This document shows, piece by piece, positions 8,421-17,184 of a DNA stretch of 64,000 nucleotides. The stretch is from Streptomyces cellulosae (lineage in GTDB: Bacteria; Actinomycetota; Actinomycetes; Streptomycetales; Streptomycetaceae). Under the pieces are notes generated by a model. It had not been told where the DNA came from. It worked only from the letters and a program-made list of their open reading frames with translations, and ran no database searches. The DNA lies in NCBI GenBank assembly GCA_014655195.1, contig BNBH01000005.1:124334-188333 (forward strand), in the 5' to 3' direction. The position numbers and the translations under genes were made by a program. The first letter of the stretch is position 1; each line of letters opens with the position of its first letter.

Positions 8421-8758
8421 TGGGTTGAGACACGGCGGTGTCGGTGCGGGCCGGGGGGACTGCGCAACCCGGCGCTGGCGGGGTGCCGCCGCGCCCACCC
8501 GTGCCGCCCCAAGAGGCACGACTGCCCGCAGCTGGGCGCCCCTCAGGGGCGCGGGGAACTGCGCGACCGGCGACGGACGACCCGCACCCGGCGTCGTAGC
8601 GGCACGACTGTCCGCGGTGATCGGGGGTGCGCTGTCGGCGGCCACGGCTGCAGCACCCTCAGGGGCGCGGGGAACTGCGCGACTGGCCATGGACGGCCCG
8701 CACCCAGGACGATTTAGGCTGGGCCCCACGGGACCGCTGACGGCAGGAGAGCGTGCAC
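8421..8758. repeat. Streptomyces GC-rich intergenic repeats; no gene
   Basis: Two good copies of a motif reading CTCAGGGGCGCGGGGAACTG then CGCGACYGGC lie at about 8541-8570 and 8657-8688, with a degraded third near 8451-8470 (GGGGGACTGCGCAACCC). Between them are inverted fragments such as GAGGCACGACTGCCCGCAGC. This repeat type is scattered between genes in many Streptomyces. Open frames here on both strands are composition artefacts without ribosome sites. The promoter of the next gene must lie near the right end. Confidence 0.65.
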
Positions 8759-9538
8759 ATGGCAGATCGCAAGCCCATTGAGTCCTGGCTCACCGACATG
8801 GACGGGGTGCTCATCCACGAAGGCGTGCCGATCCCCGGTGCGGACGCCTTCATCAAGAAGCTGCGTGAGTCCGGCCGCCCCTTCCTCGTGCTGACCAACA
8901 ACTCGATCTACACCCCGCGCGACCTGCACGCCCGGCTGCGCCGGATGGGGCTCGAGGTGCCGATCGAGAACATCTGGACGTCCGCCCTGGCCACCGCCAA
9001 GTTCCTCGACGACCAGCGCCCCGGCGGCTCCGCGTACGTCATCGGCGAGGCCGGCCTCACCACCGCGCTGCACGACATCGGCTACATCCTCACCGACCAC
9101 GAACCCGACTACGTGGTCCTGGGCGAGACCCGCACGTACTCGTTCGAAGCGATGACCAAGGCCGTGCGGCTGATCAACGCCGGGGCCCGGTTCATCTGCA
9201 CCAACCCCGACGAGACCGGCCCCTCCACCGAGGGCCCGCTCCCGGCGACCGGCGCGGTGGCCGCGCTCATCACCAAGGCGAGCGGCCGGCAGCCCTACTT
9301 CGCGGGCAAGCCGAACCCGCTGATGATGCGCACCGGGCTCAACACCATCGGCGCGCACTCCGAGAGCAGCGCGATGATCGGCGACCGGATGGACACCGAC
9401 GTGCTGGCGGGCATCGAGGCCGGCATGAAGACGTACCTGGTGCTGACCGGGCTGACCCGGCCGGAGCAGGTGGAGAACTTCCCGTACCGGCCGAGCATGG
9501 TCGTCGACTCCATCGCGGACATCGTCGACCACATCTGA
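8759..9538 (+). CDS. HAD-IIA family hydrolase (NagD-like phosphatase)
   Basis: ATG 8759 lies 9 nt after AGGAG (8745-8749), giving 259 residues. HAD motifs are in order: WLTDMDGVLIHEG (nucleophile Asp13, acid Asp15), VLTNNSIYTPRDL (motif II), the lysine in KPNPLMMR and MIGDRMDTDVLAG (motif IV). The C2B cap between motifs II and III is typical of NagD/PGP phosphatases acting on small phosphates such as UMP, GMP or glycerol phosphates. Cytosolic; the nearest relatives are annotated as NagD-type or TIGR01457-like hydrolases. No operon partner is obvious. Confidence 0.88.
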   Translation: MADRKPIESWLTDMDGVLIHEGVPIPGADAFIKKLRESGRPFLVLTNNSIYTPRDLHARLRRMGLEVPIENIWTSALATAKFLDDQRPGGSAYVIGEAGLTTALHDIGYILTDHEPDYVVLGETRTYSFEAMTKAVRLINAGARFICTNPDETGPSTEGPLPATGAVAALITKASGRQPYFAGKPNPLMMRTGLNTIGAHSESSAMIGDRMDTDVLAGIEAGMKTYLVLTGLTRPEQVENFPYRPSMVVDSIADIVDHI

Positions 9539-9557
9539 TCGCCGGACCCCGTCCGAC

Positions 9558-9602
9558 CGTCGTACACGTCGTACACGTCACACTCGTCGTACTCGTCGTA
9601 CG
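9558..9602. repeat. Five 9-bp tandem repeats (CGTCGTACN)
   Basis: Five consecutive 9-bp units (CGTCGTACA, CGTCGTACA, CGTCACACT, CGTCGTACT, CGTCGTACG) follow the HAD gene stop. Read on the minus strand they give a Tyr-Asp rich stretch, but no gene there is credible. Very similar units occur within the coding sequence at about 63140-63190. Confidence 0.75.
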
Positions 9603-9679
9603 GCCATTTCGCCGTACTTCGTTCACCCGACCGGTCCAGTGCCGCGCGTAAGGGGGTGCGGGGCCGGACCGGGCGGGGG

Positions 9680-9702
9680 AACCTCCAGAGTGTCTGGAGG
9701 TT
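9680..9702 (+). promoter_or_regulatory. Perfect hairpin sequestering the ribosome binding site
   Basis: AACCTCCAGA (9680-9689) and TCTGGAGGTT (9693-9702) are perfect complements around a 3-nt loop. The only ribosome binding site for the next gene, GGAGG at 9696-9700, lies inside the right arm, and ATG is at 9707. In RNA this 10-bp stem would hide the site, so translation of the sortase operon probably depends on opening it. Confidence 0.75.
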
Positions 9703-9706
9703 CACG

Positions 9707-10267
9707 ATGGGTAAGCGGCGACTCGCTCTCTGCGCGGGTGTCCTGGCCGTCACCGGGTTCGGTCCGGCGGCGTGTGCGGCGTACGCGGCGGACGGCGGGG
9801 GCGTCTCGGTGGTCCCCGCGGCTCCCGTGCCCGGCGCCGACGTCGCCCTCAGGCTGACCGGGTGCGACGCGCGCGAGGCGGTCGCGCAGTCCCCGGCGCT
9901 GGTGTCCGACGCCCGCCTCACCCCCGACGGCGACGGCCTCACGGGTGACGGGCGGGTCCGGTCCACGCTCACCGCCGGGACGTACACGGTGACCGTCGCC
10001 TGCGACGGCACCGAGCACAAGGGCACCGTCGAGGTCGTCCGGAAGCGCACGCCCGCCGCCGGCGCCGAAGCCACCGCGCACCCCTCGCCCGTCGCTCCCG
10101 TGAACGCCGGCGCCGGCGGCGCCGCGCGGGAGCTCGCCGGAGGCCCCGAGCGGCACGGACCCGGCACCGCGCAGACGGTCGTCGCGCTCGCCCTGGCCGG
10201 GACCGCCGCCCTCACGGCGCACCGGGCGGCCCGCCGTCAGGCGCGGCACGGCCGGGGGACGGTTTGA
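9707..10267 (+). CDS. Secreted, membrane-anchored protein of a sortase operon
   Basis: 186 residues from ATG 9707. There is a signal peptide (MGKRRLALCAGVLAVTGFGP, cleavage after AAYAA), a middle beta-rich segment with paired cysteines (TGCDAREA and TVACDGTEHK), a Pro/Ala linker, then a hydrophobic C-terminal helix (TVVALALAGTAALTAH) and a basic end. This is the layout of a surface protein, but I see no LPXTG or LAXTG box before the helix. The stop overlaps the TTG start of a class E/F-type sortase, so the two are coupled. The function is unknown; it may be the sortase's partner or substrate. Confidence 0.75.
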   Translation: MGKRRLALCAGVLAVTGFGPAACAAYAADGGGVSVVPAAPVPGADVALRLTGCDAREAVAQSPALVSDARLTPDGDGLTGDGRVRSTLTAGTYTVTVACDGTEHKGTVEVVRKRTPAAGAEATAHPSPVAPVNAGAGGAARELAGGPERHGPGTAQTVVALALAGTAALTAHRAARRQARHGRGTV

Positions 10268-10941
10268 CCGGCATCATGCGTGACCTGACGAAGCGGCTGC
10301 CCGCCGGCGCGGTCTGGGTGGCGCTGCTGCTCGGACTGTGGCTGTGGGGGCAGAGCCTCACCGAGGTGCCCGCCGGGACGGCCGGGCCCGCCACCGGCGA
10401 CATGGCGGCGGCCGGACGCCCGCCCCTGACCGATCTGCCCACCGTGCACCGGCCGTTGAAGGCCGCGGACCCACTCGCCCTCGACATCCCAGGCCTGGAC
10501 CTGCGCGCCCCGGTCGTCGCCCGCGGCCTGGACGGGCGCGGCGCCCCCGACCCGCCGCCGCTGGACCGCGCGGGCGAGGTCGGCTGGTACGCGGCCGGCA
10601 TCGCCCCCGGCGCGGAGGGCGCCGCGCTGCTGGTGGGGCACGTCGACACCGAGACGCGGCCCGCCGTCTTCCACCGGCTGGACACCCTGGAGCCCGGGCA
10701 GGAGATCCGGGTCGCCCGCAGCGACGGCACGGTCGCCGAGTTCACCGTCGAGGACGTCCGCGTGCTCGACCGGGACGGCTTCGACGCCCAGGAGGCGTAC
10801 GGCCCGCGCCACGACGGGCGCGCCGAACTCCGCCTGATCACCTGCGGCGGCGCCTTCGACCCGGAGGCCGGCGCCTACGAGGCCAACGTCGTCGTCTCCG
10901 CGTACCTCACCGACGCCTCGGCGCCCCGCACCGACGCGTGA
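10264..10941 (+). CDS. Class F-type sortase
   Basis: 225 residues if TTG 10264 is used (4 nt after GGGGGA); ATG 10276 is the alternative. An N-terminal membrane anchor (AVWVALLLGLWLWGQSLTE) is followed by a Pro-rich linker and the sortase beta barrel: LDIPGLDLRAPVVARG, then catalytic His in LLVGHVDTE (about residue 125), and catalytic Cys in LRLITCGGAFD (about residue 196) near the C-terminal YEANVVVSAYL. Class F/E sortases are extracytoplasmic transpeptidases of actinobacteria. The gene overlaps the stop of the anchored secreted protein upstream. Confidence 0.87.
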   Translation: MTGIMRDLTKRLPAGAVWVALLLGLWLWGQSLTEVPAGTAGPATGDMAAAGRPPLTDLPTVHRPLKAADPLALDIPGLDLRAPVVARGLDGRGAPDPPPLDRAGEVGWYAAGIAPGAEGAALLVGHVDTETRPAVFHRLDTLEPGQEIRVARSDGTVAEFTVEDVRVLDRDGFDAQEAYGPRHDGRAELRLITCGGAFDPEAGAYEANVVVSAYLTDASAPRTDA

Positions 10942-11358
10942 CACGGGCGGGAGGCATCCGGCCCGGCCTGCGGCCTGCTCCCCGGAGGCCGTCGGCCGGG
11001 CCGGTCCTCGACCGCGCTGAGCACGGGCCGCGGGAGGTGACCCGGCGGACGCGCGGGAGGTCTTCGGAAGGCGCGCGGAAGCGCCGGCCCGACGGTCGGC
11101 CGGCCGCGCACACGACTCTAGAGGCAAAGCCGGGCCCGGCCCAGGGTCTGTTCCACGTCAAGTCCCGGACCGGTCGCATTCCGTGATCGGCGCAGGTGGG
11201 TGCGATCCGGCCATGTGGCGCGCGGAGGGCGCCGAGATGTGGCCCTGTCCGCTGTAACAGGCCGTGGACAAGCGGCACTCGGCCGTCCTGGCGGGCCGTG
11301 AGATATGCCAGGATTGGGGCTCGGATCACGTGGAACAAGTGCACCCAAGGGGGGTTGG
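10942..11358. other. Intergenic region upstream of cslZ, no gene seen
   Basis: No convincing coding sequence was found. Short open frames on both strands lack ribosome sites and family resemblance. The last 60 bases must hold the cslZ promoter and its ribosome site (AAGGGGGG at 11347-11354). The GC content falls somewhat around 11110-11340, as expected of a promoter stretch. Confidence 0.5.
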
Positions 11359-12390
11359 ATGTACGGCAGCAGGGGGGTCGGGGCGTTCGCCGGGGGGCGG
11401 GCGTCCGCAGCGGTGCTGGGGGCGGCGCTGCTGCTCGCGGGATGTTCCTCCGGGGGTGACGACGGCAAGGAGGGCTCGGCGGCGGCCGTCGTCACGCAGC
11501 AGCCGAAGGAGGCGGACCCCTTCTGGGCCAACCCGCAGGGTGTCGCGGCGCGCGAGGTCGGCAAGCTGCTGGGGGACGGCAGGAAGTCCGAGGCTCAGCA
11601 GCTGCGGAAGATCGCCGAGCAGCCGGTCGCGGAGTGGATCAACCCGGAGCAGGCCGAGGAGCAGGCCCGGGAGTTCACCGAGAGCGCCGACGAGGTGGGC
11701 CGCCGCGCGGTGCTGGTCCTCTACAACATCCCGCACCGCGACTGCGGCCAGTACTCGCAGGGCGGGGCGGCCGACGGGGACGCCTACCGGGACTTCGTGG
11801 ACGCGGTGGCCGAGGGCATCGGGGACCGCCCGGCGACGGTGGTGCTGGAGCCGGACGCGGTGCTGCACCTGGTCGACGGCTGCACCCCGCAGGAGTTCCA
11901 CGAGGAGCGCTACGACCTGCTGGACGGCGCCGTCTCCAAGCTGAAGGGCCTGAAGGACACCAAGGTGTACCTGGACGCGGGCAACGCGGGCTGGGGCAAC
12001 CCCGACCAGATCCACGAGCCGCTGAAGCGGGCCGGGATCGACCAGGCCGACGGCTTCGCGGTGAACGTCTCGAACTTCTACACCACCGAGGACTCCATCG
12101 CCTACGGCAAGGAGCTGTCCGCCAAGGTCGGCGGAAAGCACTTCGTCGTCGACACCAGCCGCAACGGCAACGGCCCCTACACGGAGGGCGATCCGGACGA
12201 GCGCTGGTGCAACCCGCCGGGCCGGGCGCTCGGCGAGACCCCGACGACCCGCACGGCCGACCCGCTCGTCGACGCCTACCTGTGGATCAAACGCCCCGGG
12301 GAGTCGGACGGCGAGTGCAAGGGCGGCCCCAAGGCCGGCGAGTGGTGGGAGGACTACGCCCTCGGCCTGGCGCGCGCGTCGGCCGACTGA
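11359..12390 (+). CDS. cslZ: CslZ: secreted lipoprotein GH6 endoglucanase
   Basis: 343 residues from ATG 11359. The lipoprotein signal ends in LLLAGCSSGG, so it is probably anchored on the outer face of the membrane. The rest is glycoside hydrolase family 6: DPFWANPQGVAAREVGKLL, VLVLYNIPHRDCGQYS, ATVVLEPDAVLHLVDGC with the candidate acid Asp, the KVYLDAGNAGWG segment, FAVNVSNFYTTE, and DTSRNGNGP...DERWCNPPGRALG near the end. It stands convergent to glxA-cslA, the arrangement known for cslZ in S. coelicolor/S. lividans, where these genes make and process the cellulose-like glycan at hyphal tips. An upstream in-frame start at 11305 would disrupt the signal peptide. Confidence 0.88.
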   Translation: MYGSRGVGAFAGGRASAAVLGAALLLAGCSSGGDDGKEGSAAAVVTQQPKEADPFWANPQGVAAREVGKLLGDGRKSEAQQLRKIAEQPVAEWINPEQAEEQAREFTESADEVGRRAVLVLYNIPHRDCGQYSQGGAADGDAYRDFVDAVAEGIGDRPATVVLEPDAVLHLVDGCTPQEFHEERYDLLDGAVSKLKGLKDTKVYLDAGNAGWGNPDQIHEPLKRAGIDQADGFAVNVSNFYTTEDSIAYGKELSAKVGGKHFVVDTSRNGNGPYTEGDPDERWCNPPGRALGETPTTRTADPLVDAYLWIKRPGESDGECKGGPKAGEWWEDYALGLARASAD

Positions 12391-12417
12391 CGGCGGGACA
12401 GCCCACGGAGAACGAGA

Positions 12418-12448
12418 GGGGGCGCCGTGCGGATCGCACGGCGCCCCC
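12418..12448. terminator. Bidirectional hairpin between cslZ and glxA
   Basis: GGGGGCGCCGTGCG and CGCACGGCGCCCCC are perfect complements (14 bp) around the loop GAT. The element lies between two convergent genes, so it can end transcription of both. Confidence 0.85.
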
Positions 12449-12469
12449 TTCGTCGTACCGGCAGGAGCG

Positions 12470-14410
12470 CTACGGCACCTGCACCCACTGGGCCTTGCTG
12501 GGCGTGCCGTCGCCGTCGGTGACGAACAGCATGTACCAGCCGGACTGCACCAGGTTCTTGTTCTTCGGCACGGTCACCGTGACCTGGTCGCCGTCGGTCG
12601 TGAAGTCCAGGGCGATCGACCGCTGGTCCACGTCGGTGACATGGGTGGTGGCGCTCGGCCGGATCAGCCGGACCTTCTTGACCGACGCCGCGTCCCGCGA
12701 GGTGAACGTGCCGGACCCGCCGCGCTCGATGGTCTGCGGCCCGCCGGACAGGTCGGGCTGCTCCTCGTCCCCGTACAGGTACGGCGGGGTGTAGATCTCG
12801 ATGCGCTGCTCGAACTTGCCCGGCTTGGTGTTGGCCTTGTCGGCGAACAGCGAGTCCGAGCCGAAGAACATCACGCGGCCGTCGGGCAGCAGGATCGAGC
12901 CCGAGTGGTAGTTGCGGCCCACCAGCGGGTCGGCGACCCTCCGCAGCTCGTTCTTCTCCGTGTCGTAGATCCGCGCCTCGAGGATGTTGGAGTCACCGCG
13001 GCCCCGGTAGTCCTCCGAGCCGCCGGAGATCAGCACCTCGTCGTTCGGCAGGATCGACGCCTGCGGGTAGCGGGTGCCCTTGTCCAGCGACGGCCCGTCG
13101 ACGAACTTCGGGTCGTCGGCCTTCAGATCGACGATCCGGGTCCTGTTGCTGGACAGCTCGGACTCGCCCACCCCGCCGCCGCCGATGACCATGTACTTCT
13201 CGTTCTGGGCGGGCGGCAGCAGCACCGTGCCGGACGTCTCCATCAGGTTCGGGTCGCTCAGGCCGGGGACCTTCTTGAACTTGTTGGTCTCCACGTCCCA
13301 GATGCCCGGCTCACGGCCGACGTCGTCCGGCCCGTAGCCCGCGTTGGACCCCGAGTAGAAGATCTTGCCGTTCTGCATCAGGAACAGCGCCGGGTAGGTG
13401 GGGAACTGCCGCTCCTTGTCGGTGTACTCCCACTCCTTGGTCTCCGGGTCGTAGATCTCGTTCTTGCCCGGGACGAGCTGGCCGATGTCGTCGAGGCCGG
13501 AGACGCTGAGGATCTTCCCGTCGCTCAGGGTGGTGAGCGTCGGGTACCAGCGGGCCTCCTTCATCGGGTCGACCTTGACGTACTTCTCGGCGACCGGGTC
13601 GAACTCGTAGGCGTCGCGGATCCCCTGGAAGTCCTTCTTGTCCAGGGCGAGCTTCTCCGCGATGCCGTACGTGTTGCGCGCGTCGGCGCCGGTGAGCCCC
13701 TGCACCCGGTAGTTGTCCTGCGTGCCGGTCTCGTACTTGGCGCCCTCCTTCTGCGCCTCGACGTAGATACGGCCCACGCCCGGGGTGTTGCCGAGGAACT
13801 CGCCCGTGTCCGGGGCGAAGTTCTTCTCGGCGCGCGGCACGAGCACCGGGTCCTTCGAGACGAAGGTCTTGCCGTTCTCCTTGCCGGTGAACTTGGTGCC
13901 CGCCGGCAGGGTGATCGGCTTGTCCGGGTTCTCGTTGTGGACGAGCATCAGGCCGCCGGCCTTCTTCACGTCACCCTGGAGCTTCTCGTACCGCTTGGTG
14001 CCGCCCGCGATCAGCAGATTGCCGTTCGCGAGCTGCGTGTGCCCGGTGCAGAACAGGTCGTTCGGCGTGGGCACCTTCTTGATGGTGCCCTTCACCGGGT
14101 CCCAGATCCGGGTGTCGTACTTCTTGGCGTCGAAGTTGTCCTGGTTGTTGCCCGACCCCGCGACGAGCAGCACCTTGCCGGTGCGCAGCAGCGCCGCGTG
14201 GATGGTGTTCTGCCGGTACTCCTCGGGAAACTCGACGATCTCCCACTTGCCGTTCGCGGCCTTGTACTCCGGCTGATTGATCTTGTACTGGTGGTATTTC
14301 TCCGACCCGAAGCGGTAGAGCCACGGGCCGTTCATCCCGGCCAGCGCGAGCACCACCGCCGTGCCTATCGCGATCCGACGGGCGCGACGGCGGCCTGCAC
14401 GGTCAGTCAT
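12470..14410 (-). CDS. glxA: GlxA: mono-copper radical oxidase (galactose-oxidase-like)
   Basis: 646 residues with one N-terminal membrane anchor (RRIAIGTAVVLALAGMNGPW) and a kelch-type beta propeller ending in a DUF1929/E-set domain. Active-site residues of the radical copper oxidase family are recognisable: Cys121 in NDLFCTGHTQ (Tyr-Cys cross-link partner), Trp288 in EARWYPTLTT, the Tyr-His pair in GRNYHSGSILLPDG (about 501-502) and the late His in ATTHVTDVDQRS (about 590). Length and numbering agree with S. lividans GlxA, needed for the tip glycan and development. Its ATG overlaps the cslA stop by 4 nt, so the two are co-translated. It acts outside the membrane on the product of CslA. Confidence 0.93.
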   Translation of the reverse strand: MTDRAGRRRARRIAIGTAVVLALAGMNGPWLYRFGSEKYHQYKINQPEYKAANGKWEIVEFPEEYRQNTIHAALLRTGKVLLVAGSGNNQDNFDAKKYDTRIWDPVKGTIKKVPTPNDLFCTGHTQLANGNLLIAGGTKRYEKLQGDVKKAGGLMLVHNENPDKPITLPAGTKFTGKENGKTFVSKDPVLVPRAEKNFAPDTGEFLGNTPGVGRIYVEAQKEGAKYETGTQDNYRVQGLTGADARNTYGIAEKLALDKKDFQGIRDAYEFDPVAEKYVKVDPMKEARWYPTLTTLSDGKILSVSGLDDIGQLVPGKNEIYDPETKEWEYTDKERQFPTYPALFLMQNGKIFYSGSNAGYGPDDVGREPGIWDVETNKFKKVPGLSDPNLMETSGTVLLPPAQNEKYMVIGGGGVGESELSSNRTRIVDLKADDPKFVDGPSLDKGTRYPQASILPNDEVLISGGSEDYRGRGDSNILEARIYDTEKNELRRVADPLVGRNYHSGSILLPDGRVMFFGSDSLFADKANTKPGKFEQRIEIYTPPYLYGDEEQPDLSGGPQTIERGGSGTFTSRDAASVKKVRLIRPSATTHVTDVDQRSIALDFTTDGDQVTVTVPKNKNLVQSGWYMLFVTDGDGTPSKAQWVQVP

Positions 14411-16443
14411 TCCTTACGTCCCCCAAGTCCACCAAGGGCGATCTGCATGGTCTGGTCGTCACCGGGGTTGCCGCCCCCGGGGCCTCCCGGCCCTTCGGGG
14501 CCCCCTGATCCACCCGGTGCGCCGTGGGAGCCGGCCCAGTGGGGCCGGGGCTGCGGCTGGTGCGGGGCGTGCTGCTGCTGCGGCATCCGCACGCCGTCGG
14601 CCGGGGTCGCGTCGTCGCGCCGCTGCCCCGCCGCGTGCGCGCCGGGCTTCTTCCGGTCCTGCCGCATGCCGTGACGCCAGGCGAACATCGGCGCCGCGGT
14701 GATGAGCAGGGCGAAGGTGGCCCAGATGACCATCGCCGGGTGGGAGTGTCCGAAGACGAAGCCCGCGGCGATGGAGCCGGCGAAGATCAGGATGAAGTAC
14801 CAGTGGTAGCGGAAGGTGCCGAACCAGGTGTCCGGGCTGGCCGAGTCGCCCTTCGGGGTGACCACGAACTTGCTCTTGCGGCGCAGCACCGAGTCGATCA
14901 GCGCCTTCGCGTAGAGCGGGGCCGACAGCGCCGACATCACCATGCCGGCCACACCGCCGGAGCCCTCCGGCTCGTGCGGCGAGACGTTGTGCCGGCGGTT
15001 CCAGACGTACAGGCCGATCTGCAGCGCGGAGGCGTTGCCGTAGAGCATCAGCCAGACGGCCGGGTCGATGTTCACACCCGAGGCGCCCAGGCCCAGGAAC
15101 AGCGCGCAGCTGAGCGCCGCGAGGATCCAGTTCAGGGCGGACATCGGATAGAAGATGATCATCATCGTGTAGTTGAAGAGCTTGCTCGGCGGGAGCGAGA
15201 ACCAGCCCTTCCAGTACTGCTTCAGGATCGTCTCGTACGTGCCGCGCGACCAGCGCATCTGCTGGGTGAAGAAGTCGGTCCAGGCGTTGGGGCCCTCGCC
15301 GACCGCCAGCACGTCCGGGGTGTAGACCGAGCGCCACTTCCGTCCGGTCTCCGGGTTCTTCGCCCGGTGCATCTCGAACCCGGTCGCCATGTCCTCGGTG
15401 ATCGAGTCGTACAGGCCGCCGATCTGCTTCAGCGCCTTGATGCGCACCGCGTTGGACGTGCCCACGAACATCGGCGAGCCGTAGCGGTTGCCGGCGCGCT
15501 GGATCAGCGCGTGGAAGAGGAACTGCTGGGACTCGGCGGCCTTGGTGACGAAGTTGTCGTAGTTGCCGTAGACCTGCGGGCCGATGACGAAGCCTACGTC
15601 CGGGTCGCGGAAGAAGCCGAGCATCCGCTCCAGGTAGTTCGGCAGCGGCACGTGGTCGGTGTCCACCGAGGCGAAGTAGTCGTAGTTGTCGCCGTGCGCG
15701 TCCAGCCAGGCGTTGTAGTTGCCGTGCTTGGTCTTGGCACGGTGCGGGCCCTTCTTCCGGTTCCACTTCGCCACGCCCTTGCGGGAGAAGTGGTGCACGC
15801 CGAGGCGCTCGCAGACCGCCTTCACCTCGGGATCGTCGCCCTCGTCGAGCAGCCAGACGTGCATCAGGCCCCGGTGGCGGATCTTCACGGCCGCCTCCAG
15901 GGTCTTCGTCACCATCTCCAGCGGCTCCTTGCCGGGCACGAAGGAGGTGAGGAAGGCCACCCGGGTGCCGGTCTCGGGCACCACCGGGATCGGGTCGCGG
16001 GCGACGAGCGTGGCGTGCGCGTTCGACAGCACGTTCATGCAGCGGAAGAACTCGATCAGACCGATCGACACGAGCATCACGATGTCGAGGGCGGGCAGCC
16101 ACTCGAACGCCGGATGGTCGCGCTCCGTCCAGTGCGACGGCTGGAGCAGCCACACCAGCAGCACCAGCGACAGCACGGGGGCCGCCAGCAGCATCAGCGC
16201 GATGCGGATGCGGTGCGGCTCCTGCGAGATCAGCGAGCGGTACTGGACCTTGTACGGCTTGTTCGGATCGGGCTGGGTGAGGGGACCCGCGAGGCGGCTG
16301 TAGTGCTCGTAGTCGTATCTGGGCAGCGCTTTCTTGATCCTGCGGAACGTACCCGTGTTCCAGTTCCGATGGCCGGGCACCCGCAGTTGGGTGGTCTGGG
16401 ACGGGTCGTCGTCCCGGTGGGCGCCCGTCGGCGTCGACGTCAT
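14407..16443 (-). CDS. cslA: CslA: cellulose synthase-like glycosyltransferase (GT2)
   Basis: 678 residues. After a soluble N-terminus and two helices (IALMLLAAPVLSLVLLVWLL and one near 150), the cytoplasmic GT2 domain shows the family signature: DEGDDPEVK, ASVDTDHVPLPNY (D,D about 258-262), GTSNAVR, ITEDMATGFEMH (TED about 347) and QQMRWSRGTYE (QxxRW about 393). Several C-terminal helices form the pore, and the tail is Pro/Gly/Gln-rich. This matches CslA of Streptomyces, which makes a beta-glucan at growing tips and works with glxA directly downstream (4-nt overlap). The tail with repeated Pro-Gly is longer than the catalytic part requires and may bind partners such as DivIVA; that is inference. 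Confidence 0.93.
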   Translation of the reverse strand: MTSTPTGAHRDDDPSQTTQLRVPGHRNWNTGTFRRIKKALPRYDYEHYSRLAGPLTQPDPNKPYKVQYRSLISQEPHRIRIALMLLAAPVLSLVLLVWLLQPSHWTERDHPAFEWLPALDIVMLVSIGLIEFFRCMNVLSNAHATLVARDPIPVVPETGTRVAFLTSFVPGKEPLEMVTKTLEAAVKIRHRGLMHVWLLDEGDDPEVKAVCERLGVHHFSRKGVAKWNRKKGPHRAKTKHGNYNAWLDAHGDNYDYFASVDTDHVPLPNYLERMLGFFRDPDVGFVIGPQVYGNYDNFVTKAAESQQFLFHALIQRAGNRYGSPMFVGTSNAVRIKALKQIGGLYDSITEDMATGFEMHRAKNPETGRKWRSVYTPDVLAVGEGPNAWTDFFTQQMRWSRGTYETILKQYWKGWFSLPPSKLFNYTMMIIFYPMSALNWILAALSCALFLGLGASGVNIDPAVWLMLYGNASALQIGLYVWNRRHNVSPHEPEGSGGVAGMVMSALSAPLYAKALIDSVLRRKSKFVVTPKGDSASPDTWFGTFRYHWYFILIFAGSIAAGFVFGHSHPAMVIWATFALLITAAPMFAWRHGMRQDRKKPGAHAAGQRRDDATPADGVRMPQQQHAPHQPQPRPHWAGSHGAPGGSGGPEGPGGPGGGNPGDDQTMQIALGGLGGRKE

Positions 16444-16874
16444 GAGTCATCCCCCCACACGCGGCAAGAGCGCGTGTTTCGTCGCTTCCTTACGTCCGCG
16501 CCGGTCCCCCTCGACCTCCGGACGTGTCAGTGGCGGACCGCGGTCACCACGTCACGCACACCTTATAGACACGATCCCGTGCCTTCCGGTTGCATGATCC
16601 CCCTTCGGTGCCGACGCGAGGGAACGGGGTCCCTCACCCCGTCCCGGCCGGTGGCCGGTACTCCCCGTTTCCCCCCCAACGGCCGCGATGGCACGGTTCG
16701 TTGAAGGGACCAGGTTCCCGGTTCGCTCCTCATGATCGCAAGGTGCGAAAGAGGGCGCGGACCGGGCAAAGGGGGCCTTTGGGACGCCCGAGGGTGTCCT
16801 GTGGTGTCACAGTTCCGTACGGGGCGCGAGAGCGTGGCGCTCAACGGGGGCGAGAGAGTTTCCGGCCAAAAACC
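16444..16874. other. cslA upstream region, no gene seen
   Basis: About 430 bases between the cslA start and the tRNA terminator. A TATAAG on the minus strand (16567-16562) is a fair -10 candidate for cslA about 120 bases before its ATG; its -35 is weak. The short open frames here have no ribosome sites or recognisable products. Confidence 0.4.
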
Positions 16875-16907
16875 GACGGGCCCCTCGTGAGTAACGAGGA
16901 GCCCGTC
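16875..16907 (-). terminator. Terminator of tRNA-Lys (first copy)
   Basis: GACGGGCCCCTCG and CGAGGAGCCCGTC form a 13-bp stem with one mismatch around TGAGTAA, followed on the minus strand by TTTTTGGCC. It lies 8 bases past the 3' end of the tRNA. Confidence 0.8.
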
Positions 16908-16914
16908 GTGTCGG

Positions 16915-16988
16915 TGCGCCGCCAGGGACTCGAACCCCGGACCCGCTGATTAAGAGTCAGCTGCTCTAACCAACTGAGCTAGCGGCGC
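16915..16988 (-). tRNA. tRNA-Lys (CTT), copy 1
   Basis: The minus strand reads GCGCCGCTAGCTCAGTTGG at the 5' end, has anticodon loop CTCTTAA (anticodon CTT), the T arm GGTTCGAGTCC and acceptor GCGGCGCA. All 7 acceptor pairs form. 74 nt; the terminal CCA is not fully encoded. A -10 like TAGAGT lies about 20 bases upstream. Copies 2 (20559-20632) and 3 (31612-31685) are identical. Confidence 0.97.
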
Positions 16989-17184
16989 CTGCTGACGGCA
17001 GAACTCTACAGGACTCCGGAAGGTGCCCGTGACCACCCCGGTCCGGCCCCCGCCACCCGGGGCGTCCGGTGGAGGGGCGCTTTACATCATTCGGACCGTC
17101 AAAGTGCGCGCCCGGATGACCGTTGCCACACTGACGCTCGTGCGCAGATGCGGAGAAACGTTCCGGGAATGTGAGGGAAATCGC

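Noticed and set aside
8406..8781. Small open frames in the repeat-rich gap after the ROK gene
   Set aside because: They follow the repeat units, lack ribosome sites and resemble nothing.
17023..17184. Upstream extension of the NlpC/P60-like gene and a c-di-AMP riboswitch in its leader
   Set aside because: The extension overlaps the tRNA promoter region, and I could not see the conserved riboswitch core.
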